From CAYUPI01 sp964446585 (GTDB lineage: Bacteria; Verrucomicrobiota; Verrucomicrobiia; Limisphaerales; UBA8199): a stretch of DNA of 64,000 bases. This document shows positions 52,497-59,926 of the stretch, in pieces; within the stretch, counting starts at the first letter, position 1, and every line of letters starts with the position of its first letter. The DNA is taken from assembly GCA_964446585.1 (NCBI GenBank), contig CAYUPI010000012.1:62001-126000 (forward strand). Direction: 5' to 3'. The position numbers were made by a program, and so were the translations under genes. The notes beneath the pieces were generated by a model. The model did not search any database. It was given only the letters and a program-made list of their open reading frames with translations, and was not told the origin of the DNA.

Positions 52497-52742
52497 TCAG
52501 GAGTTTTTTCCGGGCGCTGGTGAAACCTTACCTTTATTCGGAGCGACCGCATGGAGTGCCCCATCAGGAACTTTAGCCTCGCTGCCCATGCAAACGGTGT
52601 ATTCCGGCACATTGACGGTTTTGTCGGGTTTCGCGGCGTCGCTACCAAGCTGGCTAGTTTCTTTTGCATCTGCCTTGACCACAGGTTGCTCGCTGGCTTT
52701 TGGCGTGACCTCTCCATTGTTCTGAGCATCCGTTTGTTTCAT
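52497..52742 (-). CDS. Small protein with KPDKxVxVPEY motif, copy 2
   Basis: This 81-residue protein has a disordered, Ala/Lys-rich N-terminus (residues 1-37), then AAKPDKTVNVPEYTVCMGSE and a basic tail VAPNKGKVSPAPGKNS. The motif matches copy 1, 180 bases downstream on the same strand. Nothing is known of the family. The gene lies 19 bases after the membrane protein at 52762 and could be co-transcribed with it. Confidence 0.52.
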   Translation of the reverse strand: MKQTDAQNNGEVTPKASEQPVVKADAKETSQLGSDAAKPDKTVNVPEYTVCMGSEAKVPDGALHAVAPNKGKVSPAPGKNS

Positions 52743-52761
52743 GCTGAACAGTTCTTACATC

Positions 52762-53364
52762 TCAACACCAAGAATACAAGCAATACATCACAAGCAACTC
52801 CGCCAAAAATGCGAGAGTTACTTTCACAAGGTTGTGAGCGTGGACGAGAAGCGTAATTTTTGCGTCCGTCCGCGCTCTGTTTGCCTCGTACGCTTTGCTG
52901 TTTTCTCGTGCGAGACCATAGTAAATGTTCAGCAGTGGTTCTTTCTCAAAAAAACTAAGCACCGCCTGGTTGAGTGGCCTGCTTATGTATGGCTTAAGCT
53001 TAATTGCATGAATCGTAACGAACCAACCAGCCGCGCTCAACAACAACGCCAAAACGCCTGCAAGGTAAAGTGGCCATTCCTCCGGAATCGTGACTGGAAA
53101 ATCTCTCCAGGGAAACTTATCAAAAATCCATTTATCAAAAAAGGTAACGGCCCCCAAGAGAAAGACGAACATGCCTGAATATTTCGATGCCTTCTCATCG
53201 GCCCTTGTAAAACGTTCGTGTTCCTTTAGCAGGACATCCGTTGAATATGCGTATAGTTCTCGATATTTAATTAATGCGGCCTCCAGCTGCTTTTGGTCTG
53301 GGGTTTCCAGTGGCGGATTGGTTGGCTCGGGTTTCAGTTGCCGAGGTTTGTGCTTCCTGCTCAT
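52762..53364 (-). CDS. Three-span membrane protein (SLATT-like plan)
   Basis: From ATG 53364 (200 residues; 53388 is an alternative) the protein has a charged N-terminus, a helix LEAALIKYRELYAYSTDVLL, a first membrane segment near 62-80 (YSGMFVFLLGAVTFF), a second near 100-122 (LYLAGVLALLLSAAGWFVTI), a long loop and a C-terminal segment (VKVTLAFLAELLVMYCLYSW). This layout recalls the two- or three-span SLATT-type effectors next to nucleotide-signalling defences, but no SMODS gene is near. It could equally be an ordinary small membrane protein. Confidence 0.55.
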   Translation of the reverse strand: MSRKHKPRQLKPEPTNPPLETPDQKQLEAALIKYRELYAYSTDVLLKEHERFTRADEKASKYSGMFVFLLGAVTFFDKWIFDKFPWRDFPVTIPEEWPLYLAGVLALLLSAAGWFVTIHAIKLKPYISRPLNQAVLSFFEKEPLLNIYYGLARENSKAYEANRARTDAKITLLVHAHNLVKVTLAFLAELLVMYCLYSWC

Positions 53365-53551
53365 GAATCTGAGGGATCGCTGTGCCAATGCGCCGTGCTC
53401 CGGGGATGCAACATTAATCGAACATATAACTCAGCAGTTGTCAAATCAGCCACAGGTGTGTACCGCTACTTTCAGAGCGTCGAGCATCCAAGGATCGAGT
53501 TTATCGTCTACAAGCACACACCTTTCCTGAATAATTAGTCACCCGTCTTCC

Positions 53552-53845
53552 CTATTCTGTTGTGTTTGTGCTCGAAATGTAGTTCCTGGGAGAGGGACGG
53601 CTTATGCCAAATGATGGCGAATTCAATATTCGCTCGTTATGACTTGTCCTGGTTGTAACCAGAACCTCACCAATGCTGTTGTAAGGACTCCCATCTGTTT
53701 CGCGCCAAATGATGAGGCCTGGCGTATGCCTGATGCTTGGCACCTTTTCTCCCGAACTTATGCTCGCGAATCCCGAAAGCAACGGGAACACAATGAGCAC
53801 AACGAATAATTGACCTCCCCTTCTTATTGTGGTAGTAAGCCACAT
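53552..53845 (-). CDS. Possible small exported protein
   Basis: From ATG 53845 there are 97 residues with a signal-like start (IRRGGQLFVVLIVFPLLSGF) followed by a polar, Ser/Thr-rich part. Its start codon overlaps that of the divergent gene at 53844, which makes it unlikely that both are correct. No ribosome binding site is seen. Confidence 0.33.
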   Translation of the reverse strand: MWLTTTIRRGGQLFVVLIVFPLLSGFASISSGEKVPSIRHTPGLIIWRETDGSPYNSIGEVLVTTRTSHNERILNSPSFGISRPSPRNYISSTNTTE

Positions 53846-54050
53846 GTCAAACAAGCGAATATACGTTGAAAGGCGCCCAGAGGGTGATTATGCGGTTAGA
53901 AGGGCCGGATCGGAAAGAGCAAGTGCCGTCGAGCCCACGCAGGCATCCGCGATCGAAAGAGCGCGAGAGCTAATCCCTGGCGTAGCTCCGCACGTTGAGC
54001 GTGTTCGCAATACCTCTGTAGGTGGCCGCGACAAATGGCGCAAGCCTTAA
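53844..54050 (+). CDS. DUF2188-like small protein
   Basis: This 68-residue protein has the DUF2188 layout: a strand pair (RIYVERRPEGDYAVRRAGSE), RASAVEPTQASAIERARELI and a final strand pair with a basic end. It is soluble and basic; DUF2188 proteins are widespread small proteins of unknown role. ATG 53844 is chosen; GTG 53829 is possible. Confidence 0.65.
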   Translation: MSNKRIYVERRPEGDYAVRRAGSERASAVEPTQASAIERARELIPGVAPHVERVRNTSVGGRDKWRKP

Positions 54051-54202
54051 CGAAAGCCGTGGCAAGGTTTCTAATAAAAAGCGTCGTTGGTAAACTCGTT
54101 GGCTGTGATCCGAAAATCATGGCCATCGCGTGAAAGAGCAACAACCCGAGTACGGCTACCCTCCAATAATCAGTGGGGCAGGGGCATGGTGGGCATCAAC
54201 TC

Positions 54203-54409
54203 TTAAGAAACGGTGTTGCGGCCATAAGTGGTCGAAAAAGATGATTTTGCGCTCGCTGCCGCCTGGACCTCCGATTTCTTCGCCGCGACGCCGATTGCTT
54301 TCTCATTAAGCAAACAAAACAACCGACCGGGAGAATCAGTGGGCACCGTATTGGCCACCTGGTCCAAAGCCTTTTGAACGTCTTTGCGGACGAATGAAGC
54401 CGTGTTCAG
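54203..54409 (-). CDS. Possible small protein coupled to the ImmA gene
   Basis: A frame with a coding-like composition (NTASFVRKDVQKALDQVANT, PGRLFCLLNEKAIGVAAKKS) begins at CTG 54409, overlapping the ImmA stop, and ends at TAA 54203. No ATG is available; GTG or TTG codons inside are alternatives. The rest of 54051-54202 shows nothing. Confidence 0.3.
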   Translation of the reverse strand: MNTASFVRKDVQKALDQVANTVPTDSPGRLFCLLNEKAIGVAAKKSEVQAAASAKSSFSTTYGRNTVS

Positions 54410-55470
54410 GCGCGCACACCAACCGAATCGGCTACAGGCGAAACGATAACCAAAACATGTTCACCGGTTTTGAGAGCCTGAACGTCCACCTTGACGTTTG
54501 GGAGACGAGATCCATTCGAGCTAGTCCATTGATTCAGGTTCTCAACGGTTTCGGTTGCTCCAATCGAAAGACCCGTGCCGTTATCAAAAACACCCGTGAT
54601 TATCGAAGCCACAGGCACTCGCATGTACCGCGGAATTTGGAAGGAAATTTTGCGAGCAGCCGCATTGGGCACCGCACTCAGTACGCGTAACTTTGGCTGT
54701 GGCAGTTTTGGCGGTATCAGGGGAAGCTGGGCCAAATGCAATTCGCGCAATTCGCTTTTTTTATATCCCATGCCGATTTCTAACACGATCACCGGCGCCG
54801 GGGCCCGAGCGGCACATGCGTTCAGCGTGGCCTGGAAGCTCGCATCGGGGCAATATTCTCTACGGACACGCTCGACGGCATCAAGCGTGAGTCGACCCTG
54901 ACTTCTGAGCTCCGCTTCCAGGGCGGGGCGAAAGAGCGTGTCGTAGAAGCCAATTTCCCCTGCGATGATATCCATGAGTTTTTCCGTCGGGTCTCGGTCG
55001 ATGGTGGACCGGTGGAACGGCAGCTCCATTTGTTTGTAGAGCGTTAAAAGGTGTGCAATTTCATGCCAACGGCTGAAAAATCTTCTTGCTCCCTTGTTGC
55101 CACGGCAATCGATAACCGCCACGTACCGGTCCTCAGAATTAGGACGTAGGGCCTTTCGCCGAATCAGTGTAGCGAACGTCTTTGCATCCAAATCCGCTTT
55201 CAGATGGGCAAACACAATTTCTCCCTCCTCGACATAATTCCTAATGAGCTCCTCGAGGTCATCGTCATTCCAAACTTCATGAATCACCAGGTTCAACTTC
55301 TCGCAGATGATTTTCTCCAAATCCCAAATCGTACGAATTGACCTCGGCCCATCGATCCATCTGGCAATCTTTTGCCGACAGAAGTCGATTATGCTCTCGA
55401 CGGGGTCGCCAACCAATCGCAACGCGTTGGCCATGGCAATAATCTCAGCTTCCTGGCTCAGTGTTTTCAT
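54406..55470 (-). CDS. ImmA/IrrE-family metallopeptidase
   Basis: The 354-residue protein has HEIAH at residues 136-140 with Glu 163 as a likely third zinc ligand (DPTEKLMDIIAGEIG), the signature of ImmA/IrrE peptidases (COG2856). ImmA of ICEBs1 cleaves the repressor ImmR; IrrE/PprI cleaves DdrO after DNA damage. The chain is longer than ImmA because of an N-terminal helical domain of about 130 residues and a C-terminal domain (about 250-354) with no motif I know, which may sense the signal. It starts in an ATGA overlap with the XRE gene, so both are co-translated. The expected substrate is that repressor. Confidence 0.85.
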   Translation of the reverse strand: MKTLSQEAEIIAMANALRLVGDPVESIIDFCRQKIARWIDGPRSIRTIWDLEKIICEKLNLVIHEVWNDDDLEELIRNYVEEGEIVFAHLKADLDAKTFATLIRRKALRPNSEDRYVAVIDCRGNKGARRFFSRWHEIAHLLTLYKQMELPFHRSTIDRDPTEKLMDIIAGEIGFYDTLFRPALEAELRSQGRLTLDAVERVRREYCPDASFQATLNACAARAPAPVIVLEIGMGYKKSELRELHLAQLPLIPPKLPQPKLRVLSAVPNAAARKISFQIPRYMRVPVASIITGVFDNGTGLSIGATETVENLNQWTSSNGSRLPNVKVDVQALKTGEHVLVIVSPVADSVGVRA

Positions 55471-55871
55471 TTCAAGAACGGTTTGACCGACTCATAGAAC
55501 TTCCGCCAGTCGACTTTCTCGAGATCATGGGATTTGCTTGCGCTCCGGTGAGCAATTATTTGGCGCTGCACGTCGAGGAGCATCAAGGTTTGCGCGAATG
55601 TCAGCTGCTCCTTTTTCGCAAAGTCGGACAACGAGGCTGGGATCTGCACGTCACCAGCTTTAGGTTTCGTCGAGTCCCCTGTCATTAGATAATCCAAACT
55701 CGTACCCAGCGCGTGCGCTATTTCCAACAGATACTCCGCACTCACGCTCCGTTTCCCGGTCTCAAGATCGGACAAAAACCCGGCGCTTATCTTGGTTTCG
55801 CTGGCCAGTTTTTCTTGTGTCCATTCCAATTCCTGGCGCCGCTGCCGGATTCGCTCGCCTACCGTGCTCAT
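55467..55871 (-). CDS. XRE-family repressor
   Basis: This 134-residue protein has an N-terminal HTH of the Cro/CI type: ERIRQRRQELEWTQEKLASE, ISAGFLSDLETGKRSVSAEY, LLEIAHALGTSLDYLMTGD. The C-terminal half (65-134) is helical and may dimerise or carry the cleavage site. Start and end are both tightly placed: the promoter at 55898-55926 is upstream and the ImmA gene overlaps its stop. It likely represses itself and the divergent ubiquitin-like operon from the repeats at 55963-55990. Confidence 0.85.
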   Translation of the reverse strand: MSTVGERIRQRRQELEWTQEKLASETKISAGFLSDLETGKRSVSAEYLLEIAHALGTSLDYLMTGDSTKPKAGDVQIPASLSDFAKKEQLTFAQTLMLLDVQRQIIAHRSASKSHDLEKVDWRKFYESVKPFLK

Positions 55872-55897
55872 ATAATGACGTCGGTTTTTGGCACTTG

Positions 55898-55926
55898 AAT
55901 ATGCAGGCTGAAAGCGGTCAGTGCAA
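55898..55926 (-). promoter_or_regulatory. Predicted promoter of the XRE-ImmA operon
   Basis: On the - strand TTGCAC (55926-55921) and CATATT (55903-55898) are 17 bases apart; the start codon is 27 bases further on. Confidence 0.5.
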
Positions 55927-55952
55927 GCAGAAATTCTCGCGAAAAGAAAAAT

Positions 55953-55981
55953 TTGACATCATGTACAGCGAGGTGTAATTG
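55953..55981 (+). promoter_or_regulatory. Predicted promoter of the ubiquitin-like operon
   Basis: TTGACA (55953-55958) is a perfect -35 box; 17 bases later comes TAATTG as a weak -10 box. Both lie within or beside the direct repeats, so a bound repressor would cover it. Confidence 0.45.
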
Positions 55982-55995
55982 TATAGCGAGTACAC
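55963..55995. promoter_or_regulatory. Direct-repeat operator candidate between the divergent operons
   Basis: GTACAGCGAG (55963-55972) and GTATAGCGAG (55981-55990) are 18 bases apart, about two helical turns. GTGTA (55973-55977) and TACAC (55991-55995) add an inverted element. The block overlaps the predicted rightward promoter. Confidence 0.5.
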
Positions 55996-56068
55996 TCTCG
56001 GGTGGGAGCGTACGAAAGGTTATTAGAATAAGGCGGCCAGGAGCCGCATAAAAGAAAGTAGAAGCACA

Positions 56069-56362
56069 ATGCAAAACTTAGCAGTGAAAGACGTTTCTGA
56101 CAGGACGAAGTCTGTATTTGAATACACAGTGGATGACGAACCGCAATCGACCGACCAACATACGTTGACGCCAAACCAGATTTTGACTCGGGCCGGAATC
56201 GATCCGGCGACCCATTATCTAGTGGAAATTGTCGGGAATACCCAGAGGTCGTACCAAGGCAAGCCGGATGTGCCTATCCACATGCACCAGCACATGAAGT
56301 TTGTCTCAGTTTTTACCGGTCCGACCCCGGTTTCAGAAGATGGGACGCGAGGAATTCATTAA
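56069..56362 (+). CDS. Ubiquitin-like protein (multi-ubiquitin domain family)
   Basis: The 97-residue protein has one beta-grasp-type domain from about 17 to 88: FEYTVDDEPQSTDQHTLTPN, then QILTRAGIDPATHYLVEIV and PIHMHQHMKFVSVFTG. This is the pattern of the multi-ubiquitin family (Pfam Multi_ubiq), here with a single copy. It lacks a terminal Gly-Gly and ends DGTRGIH, so removal of two residues would leave a C-terminal Arg-Gly. It is the first gene of a three-gene operon with E2 and JAB-E1 and overlaps the E2 gene by 23 bases. The family is expected to be adenylated and conjugated; the target is unknown. Confidence 0.82.
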   Translation: MQNLAVKDVSDRTKSVFEYTVDDEPQSTDQHTLTPNQILTRAGIDPATHYLVEIVGNTQRSYQGKPDVPIHMHQHMKFVSVFTGPTPVSEDGTRGIH

Positions 56363-56702
56363 CGAACTAAAGCTCCTAGGGTATGAGCCGGAGGTACGTA
56401 ATGGAAATCAGGTAGCCTTTCGGTACACGATTCCCGTTGGTAAGTTCGCAGGTCGAGCGATCTGGTTGGGTTTTGACGTTTCCGGTGATTTTCCGTTGAA
56501 TCCGCCGGGCGGACCGCACGTGTCGCCCCATCTCATGCCGTCTAACACCAACGCCGGCGCTCACCCAAACTGCGGCATCCATGCGAGTTCCTTCGGAAAC
56601 GAGTGGCAGTACTGGAGTCGGCCATTTCCGAATTGGTCAGCTACCAACCGCACGGCACGCGTATACATGGCCCACATCCGCCATCTTTTCGACACCCTTT
56701 GA
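56340..56702 (+). CDS. E2-like ubiquitin-conjugating enzyme (Prok-E2 family E)
   Basis: From ATG 56340 the product is 120 residues. It has the UBC-like core: a helix (REEFINELKLLGYE), strands leading to the FPLNPPGGPHVSP loop, and AHPNCGIHASSFGNEW with Cys 78 as the catalytic cysteine, followed by WQYWSRPFPNW and HIRHLFDTL. This agrees with the prokaryotic E2 family E described near multi-ubiquitin and E1/JAB genes. It would take the Ubl from E1 and pass it on. It overlaps the Ubl gene and its stop overlaps the JAB-E1 start (TGATG), so the three are co-translated. Confidence 0.85.
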   Translation: MGREEFINELKLLGYEPEVRNGNQVAFRYTIPVGKFAGRAIWLGFDVSGDFPLNPPGGPHVSPHLMPSNTNAGAHPNCGIHASSFGNEWQYWSRPFPNWSATNRTARVYMAHIRHLFDTL

Positions 56703-58120
56703 TGTACAGCATCGCGATTTCCTCCGAGCTGCACACAATGGCCGTTCAGCACTTGCTGCGAGCCGAGGGACAGGAAGACCTTTGCTTTGCAACGTGGTGT
56801 CCGAGCCAGGGAATGAATCGAAAAACCGCCCTTTTGCATAGACTAATCTTGCCCAAACGCGGTGAACGCCGCATCCATGGCAACGCGAGCTTCACGGCCC
56901 GATACTTTGAACGGGCGTTGGCGATCGCTCTCGCTGACAAAGCAGGCCTCGCGTTGATGCACAGTCATCTCACGCCTGGCTGGCAGCGTATGAGCAAGGA
57001 TGACGTCGCTGCGGAGAATGGACACGCCGCCAGCGTTAAAGGCGCGACAAGTTATCCCCTGGTTGGCCTTACCATTGGCACAGACGGCGCGTGGAGCGCC
57101 CGATTCTGGGAAAAGACAGGACCGAAGACTTACGAGCGGCGCTGGTGTCATTCGGTTCGGGTCGTCGGAGGGCGCCTGCGTGTCACTTACAACGACAACT
57201 TGGTGCCCGCGACAGAATTCAAAAGCGAGTTGCTGCGGACCATCTCTGCATGGGGTGAAGCTGAGCAGAGTCACTTAGCGCGGCTCAGGGTCGGGATCAC
57301 TGGCACAGGCAGCGTCGGAAGCATAGTCGCCGAATCCATCGCTCGGATGGGAGTGGCGCACATCAGGTTGCTTGACTTCGATATCGTCGAGAATGTTAAC
57401 TTGGGTTGCCTGCTCCACGCCCGACTGGCCGACGCAACGAAACTAAGACCCAAAGTCGAGGTGCTCGCCGAAGCTCTTCGGCAGAGTGCCACGGCGCAGC
57501 ATTTCATCGTTGATCCGCTCCAATTAAGCGTGGTCGAGGAACGAGGGTTTCGAGCTGCGCTCGACTGCGATGTTCTGTTCAGTTGTGTGGACCGGCCGTG
57601 GGCTCGTTTCGTTTTGAATTTCATTGCGTACGCTCATCTGATTCCCGTTGTCGATGGGGGGCTTCTGGTTCAGGCCAAGAAAGACCTGCGAGGTCTCATG
57701 CGAGCGAATTGGCGGTCCCATGTGGTGGCACCATCCCGCAAGTGTCTAGAATGCCTGAACCAGTACGATCCAGGTCTTGTGAGCGTCGAACGTGACGGGT
57801 ACCTTAATGATCCGAATTACATCAAGAGTTTGCCTGACGAGCATCCGCTCAAACGCAATGAGAATGTTTTTGGTCTTAGTTTGGCGACGGCATCCAGTGA
57901 AGTGCTTCAATTCCTTCGCATGGTCGTAGATAGCCCAGGGCTGCCAAATCCTGGTGCCTGGTCAACCAATTTCGTAACGGCAAATACTGACGTTGATTCG
58001 GGAACCTGCGGCAAGAACTGTTTGTTTCCCACGCTCATCGCGAAAGGTGATTCTGCTCCATTTGTTGTGACGGGTGCACATCCTGTCGCCGAAAAGATGA
58101 GGACCCGCCTCAATAAGTGA
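56702..58120 (+). CDS. Fused JAB deubiquitinase and E1 (ThiF) enzyme
   Basis: The 472-residue chain starts at ATG 56702. The N-terminal JAB/MPN domain has H87-S-H89, Ser 98 and Asp 101 (MHSHLTPGWQRMSKDD), a complete JAMM zinc site. The C-terminal E1/ThiF domain has RVGITGTGSVGSIVAESIAR (ATP loop 201-207), LLDFDIVE (acidic Asp 225/227), and Asp 297 in SCVDRPWARF. The usual NLxR arginine after the acidic loop is missing: residues 233-236 read NLGC. Two cysteine pairs (348/351 and 436/440) probably bind zinc. The fusion would activate the Ubl and also mature or remove it. It closes the operon. Confidence 0.88.
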   Translation: MYSIAISSELHTMAVQHLLRAEGQEDLCFATWCPSQGMNRKTALLHRLILPKRGERRIHGNASFTARYFERALAIALADKAGLALMHSHLTPGWQRMSKDDVAAENGHAASVKGATSYPLVGLTIGTDGAWSARFWEKTGPKTYERRWCHSVRVVGGRLRVTYNDNLVPATEFKSELLRTISAWGEAEQSHLARLRVGITGTGSVGSIVAESIARMGVAHIRLLDFDIVENVNLGCLLHARLADATKLRPKVEVLAEALRQSATAQHFIVDPLQLSVVEERGFRAALDCDVLFSCVDRPWARFVLNFIAYAHLIPVVDGGLLVQAKKDLRGLMRANWRSHVVAPSRKCLECLNQYDPGLVSVERDGYLNDPNYIKSLPDEHPLKRNENVFGLSLATASSEVLQFLRMVVDSPGLPNPGAWSTNFVTANTDVDSGTCGKNCLFPTLIAKGDSAPFVVTGAHPVAEKMRTRLNK

Positions 58121-58163
58121 AGCCCTGTCTGAAAAGCATCATCACTATTACAACAACGAACTC

Positions 58164-58376
58164 GTGCTGATCCCGCACGGGATTTTGCAGCAGGCCAAAA
58201 GGAACAACTCAAAGGCAACAAATAGAGACAGCCCGCCCAAGAAGCCAGCTGGGTCGTTGTCGGCCGACCTCGACACCCTCTTCTGCCCCGCCGGCGGGCG
58301 GCATCGCAGCGGTGATTATTCCGCGACTGATAATGCGTTTACGAAGCAACCTCTCGAATTCGTTCAGCTGATCTAA
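58164..58376 (+). CDS. Possible small fourth gene of the ubiquitin-like operon
   Basis: A frame open from 58092 and starting at GTG 58164 (70 residues) reads LVLIPHGILQQAKRNNSKAT, then a Pro/Ser-rich part and ends EFVQLI. The upstream codons EALSEKHHHYYNNE also look coding, so an atypical start near 58110 is possible. No family is recognised; it would follow the JAB-E1 gene directly. Low confidence because there is no ribosome binding site. Confidence 0.33.
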   Translation: MLIPHGILQQAKRNNSKATNRDSPPKKPAGSLSADLDTLFCPAGGRHRSGDYSATDNAFTKQPLEFVQLI

Positions 58377-59358
58377 TTCGCAAGCCGGTGACCGGGGCCG
58401 GCAGGTTGCGGCATGTCATGCCGCGTTAGGATGATGATTGGTTGCCACGCCTAATCGGGCTCCTCCCGAGAAACAATAAACTTTGGCGACTCTACCGAGG
58501 TTCCTCCGCATGAGAGATTACGAAATGGAAGGGAACTCGCGCTTTTATATCCTGGCGATGGCCTCGAAGCCTGCCAAAGTCGCTGAGATCCTTTCACATC
58601 AGTATCGAGTCCGCGCTGCATCCACCTTAAACGCTGTGAACTGTGCCTCTCGGCTGCAGAGTTTCCATCCACCGCGGACAAAGTTGATGGCCCCGACATT
58701 GAACCATGATCGAGCGCGGGCGAATTGGTCACTACAGTGTTTCCAAGCAACAGGAGGAGCTGAGCACCTCTCACATCGGGATTGAGCCCCTGGTGGGTCT
58801 GTTTTGGCCCCGGGGTCTGTTTTGGTGTTTCGTGCGGCTTTCCGGGGCGGCAGAAAATGGCCTCAACACGGTTTGGCGAATGAAATCTGTTGCTTCCCGG
58901 ACCTCCTTGGCGGCGATAGCTGTCACCCAAATCGCGAGACTAAACGCGCCGAATGCCTGCAGAAGCTTCCGACAAAATCCCGTGTGATCCAGGCTCCATG
59001 GGCGGGTTTTGTTCTCCTCTCGGCGGTAACTGTCACGGCGCGTTTGCTGACCGGTCCGATTGGATGGCACAGCCAAATCAATCAAGGTTGGCTCCGTTGA
59101 GTCACGGGCCATCCGGCTCAGGCATGCCCTTATCGCCTTTCCGAGGATGTCATCCCGATGACGCCACATATGTTATTTCGCCTCTGGCATAAGTTGTGCC
59201 AGAAAACAGATCCGTTGATTATTAAGAATTTAATGAATCCATGTTCGACGTCCCTGGGAAAAATGGAAAAATAATTCCCGCATTGGCAAACCCTTTTCCA
59301 ATTCAACACAGGGAGAGATACAAAGTGATGAACCGAGCTTACGGGGGTGCGCTCGACA
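58377..59358. other. Long stretch without a supported gene
   Basis: Several frames of 90-160 codons occur on both strands, but none has a ribosome binding site, domain or coding bias I can defend. It may be decayed DNA between the defence operon and the IS630 remnant. Confidence 0.45.
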
Positions 59359-59664
59359 TCAAAGAATCCGCCTCGCAGCTTGATTTTCTAGAGCATTGTA
59401 AATAGAGCTATAGCCACCATGGGCAAACCAATTGATAGTGTCCTGACGTGTAATGCCGGCCAGCGCTTGGCCGATCGCTGCCATCAATGAGGGCTGCGTT
59501 CGGGCTTCTAAGCTGCGGAGGGTGTTTTTAACTTTGCTCCACATTTGTTCAATGGGATTGAAGTCCGGTGAATAAGTCGGCGGGAACATGACCTGAGCCC
59601 CGGCTTGGGTAATTAAGGAGAGGTTTAGTTCAACTCAGGAGGTTTTGTGGTTCCCCAGGTGGTC
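59359..59664 (-). pseudogene. IS630-family transposase 3' fragment
   Basis: The C-terminal part of an IS630 transposase is clear: AGAQVMFPPTYSPDFNPIEQ, MWSKVKNTLRSLEARTQPSL and FAHGGYSSIYN, with the last DDE acid in PIEQ. Upstream in the same frame DHLGNHKTS precedes a TGA codon, so the copy is both truncated and interrupted. The N-terminus and first two catalytic acids are gone. Bases 59665-59926 hold nothing else. Confidence 0.8.
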
Positions 59665-59926
59665 ATAGTGGGAGTCATATTGTTTAGAAGAATGCACTTG
59701 TGAGTGCGGCTCGGCCGGCGAAAGCGGCTGACCAATTCTGTTCACAACCTGTATCCAAAACATGCCATTTATCGGAATGCTCCCCCAAGCGTAAAAGTCA
59801 CCGGGCCGTATCCCATGCTAACCACCTGCCCGATTATGTCGCCGACTATACAGCTCTCTTGGCGAACGATCCTCCATGTCGCCATATCTTCGTCATGCTA
59901 CAGTTAATGCTGCACGCGATTTTCTA

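Noticed and set aside
53390..53538. A + strand frame ending YRYFQSVEHPRIEFIVYK that looks like a protein tail
   Set aside because: It has no start codon in a suitable place and no family match; at most a fragment of a lost gene.
58451..58930. A 159-codon - strand frame between the ubiquitin-like operon and the IS630 remnant
   Set aside because: No ribosome binding site, biased composition and no motif; overlapping + strand frames are equally open.
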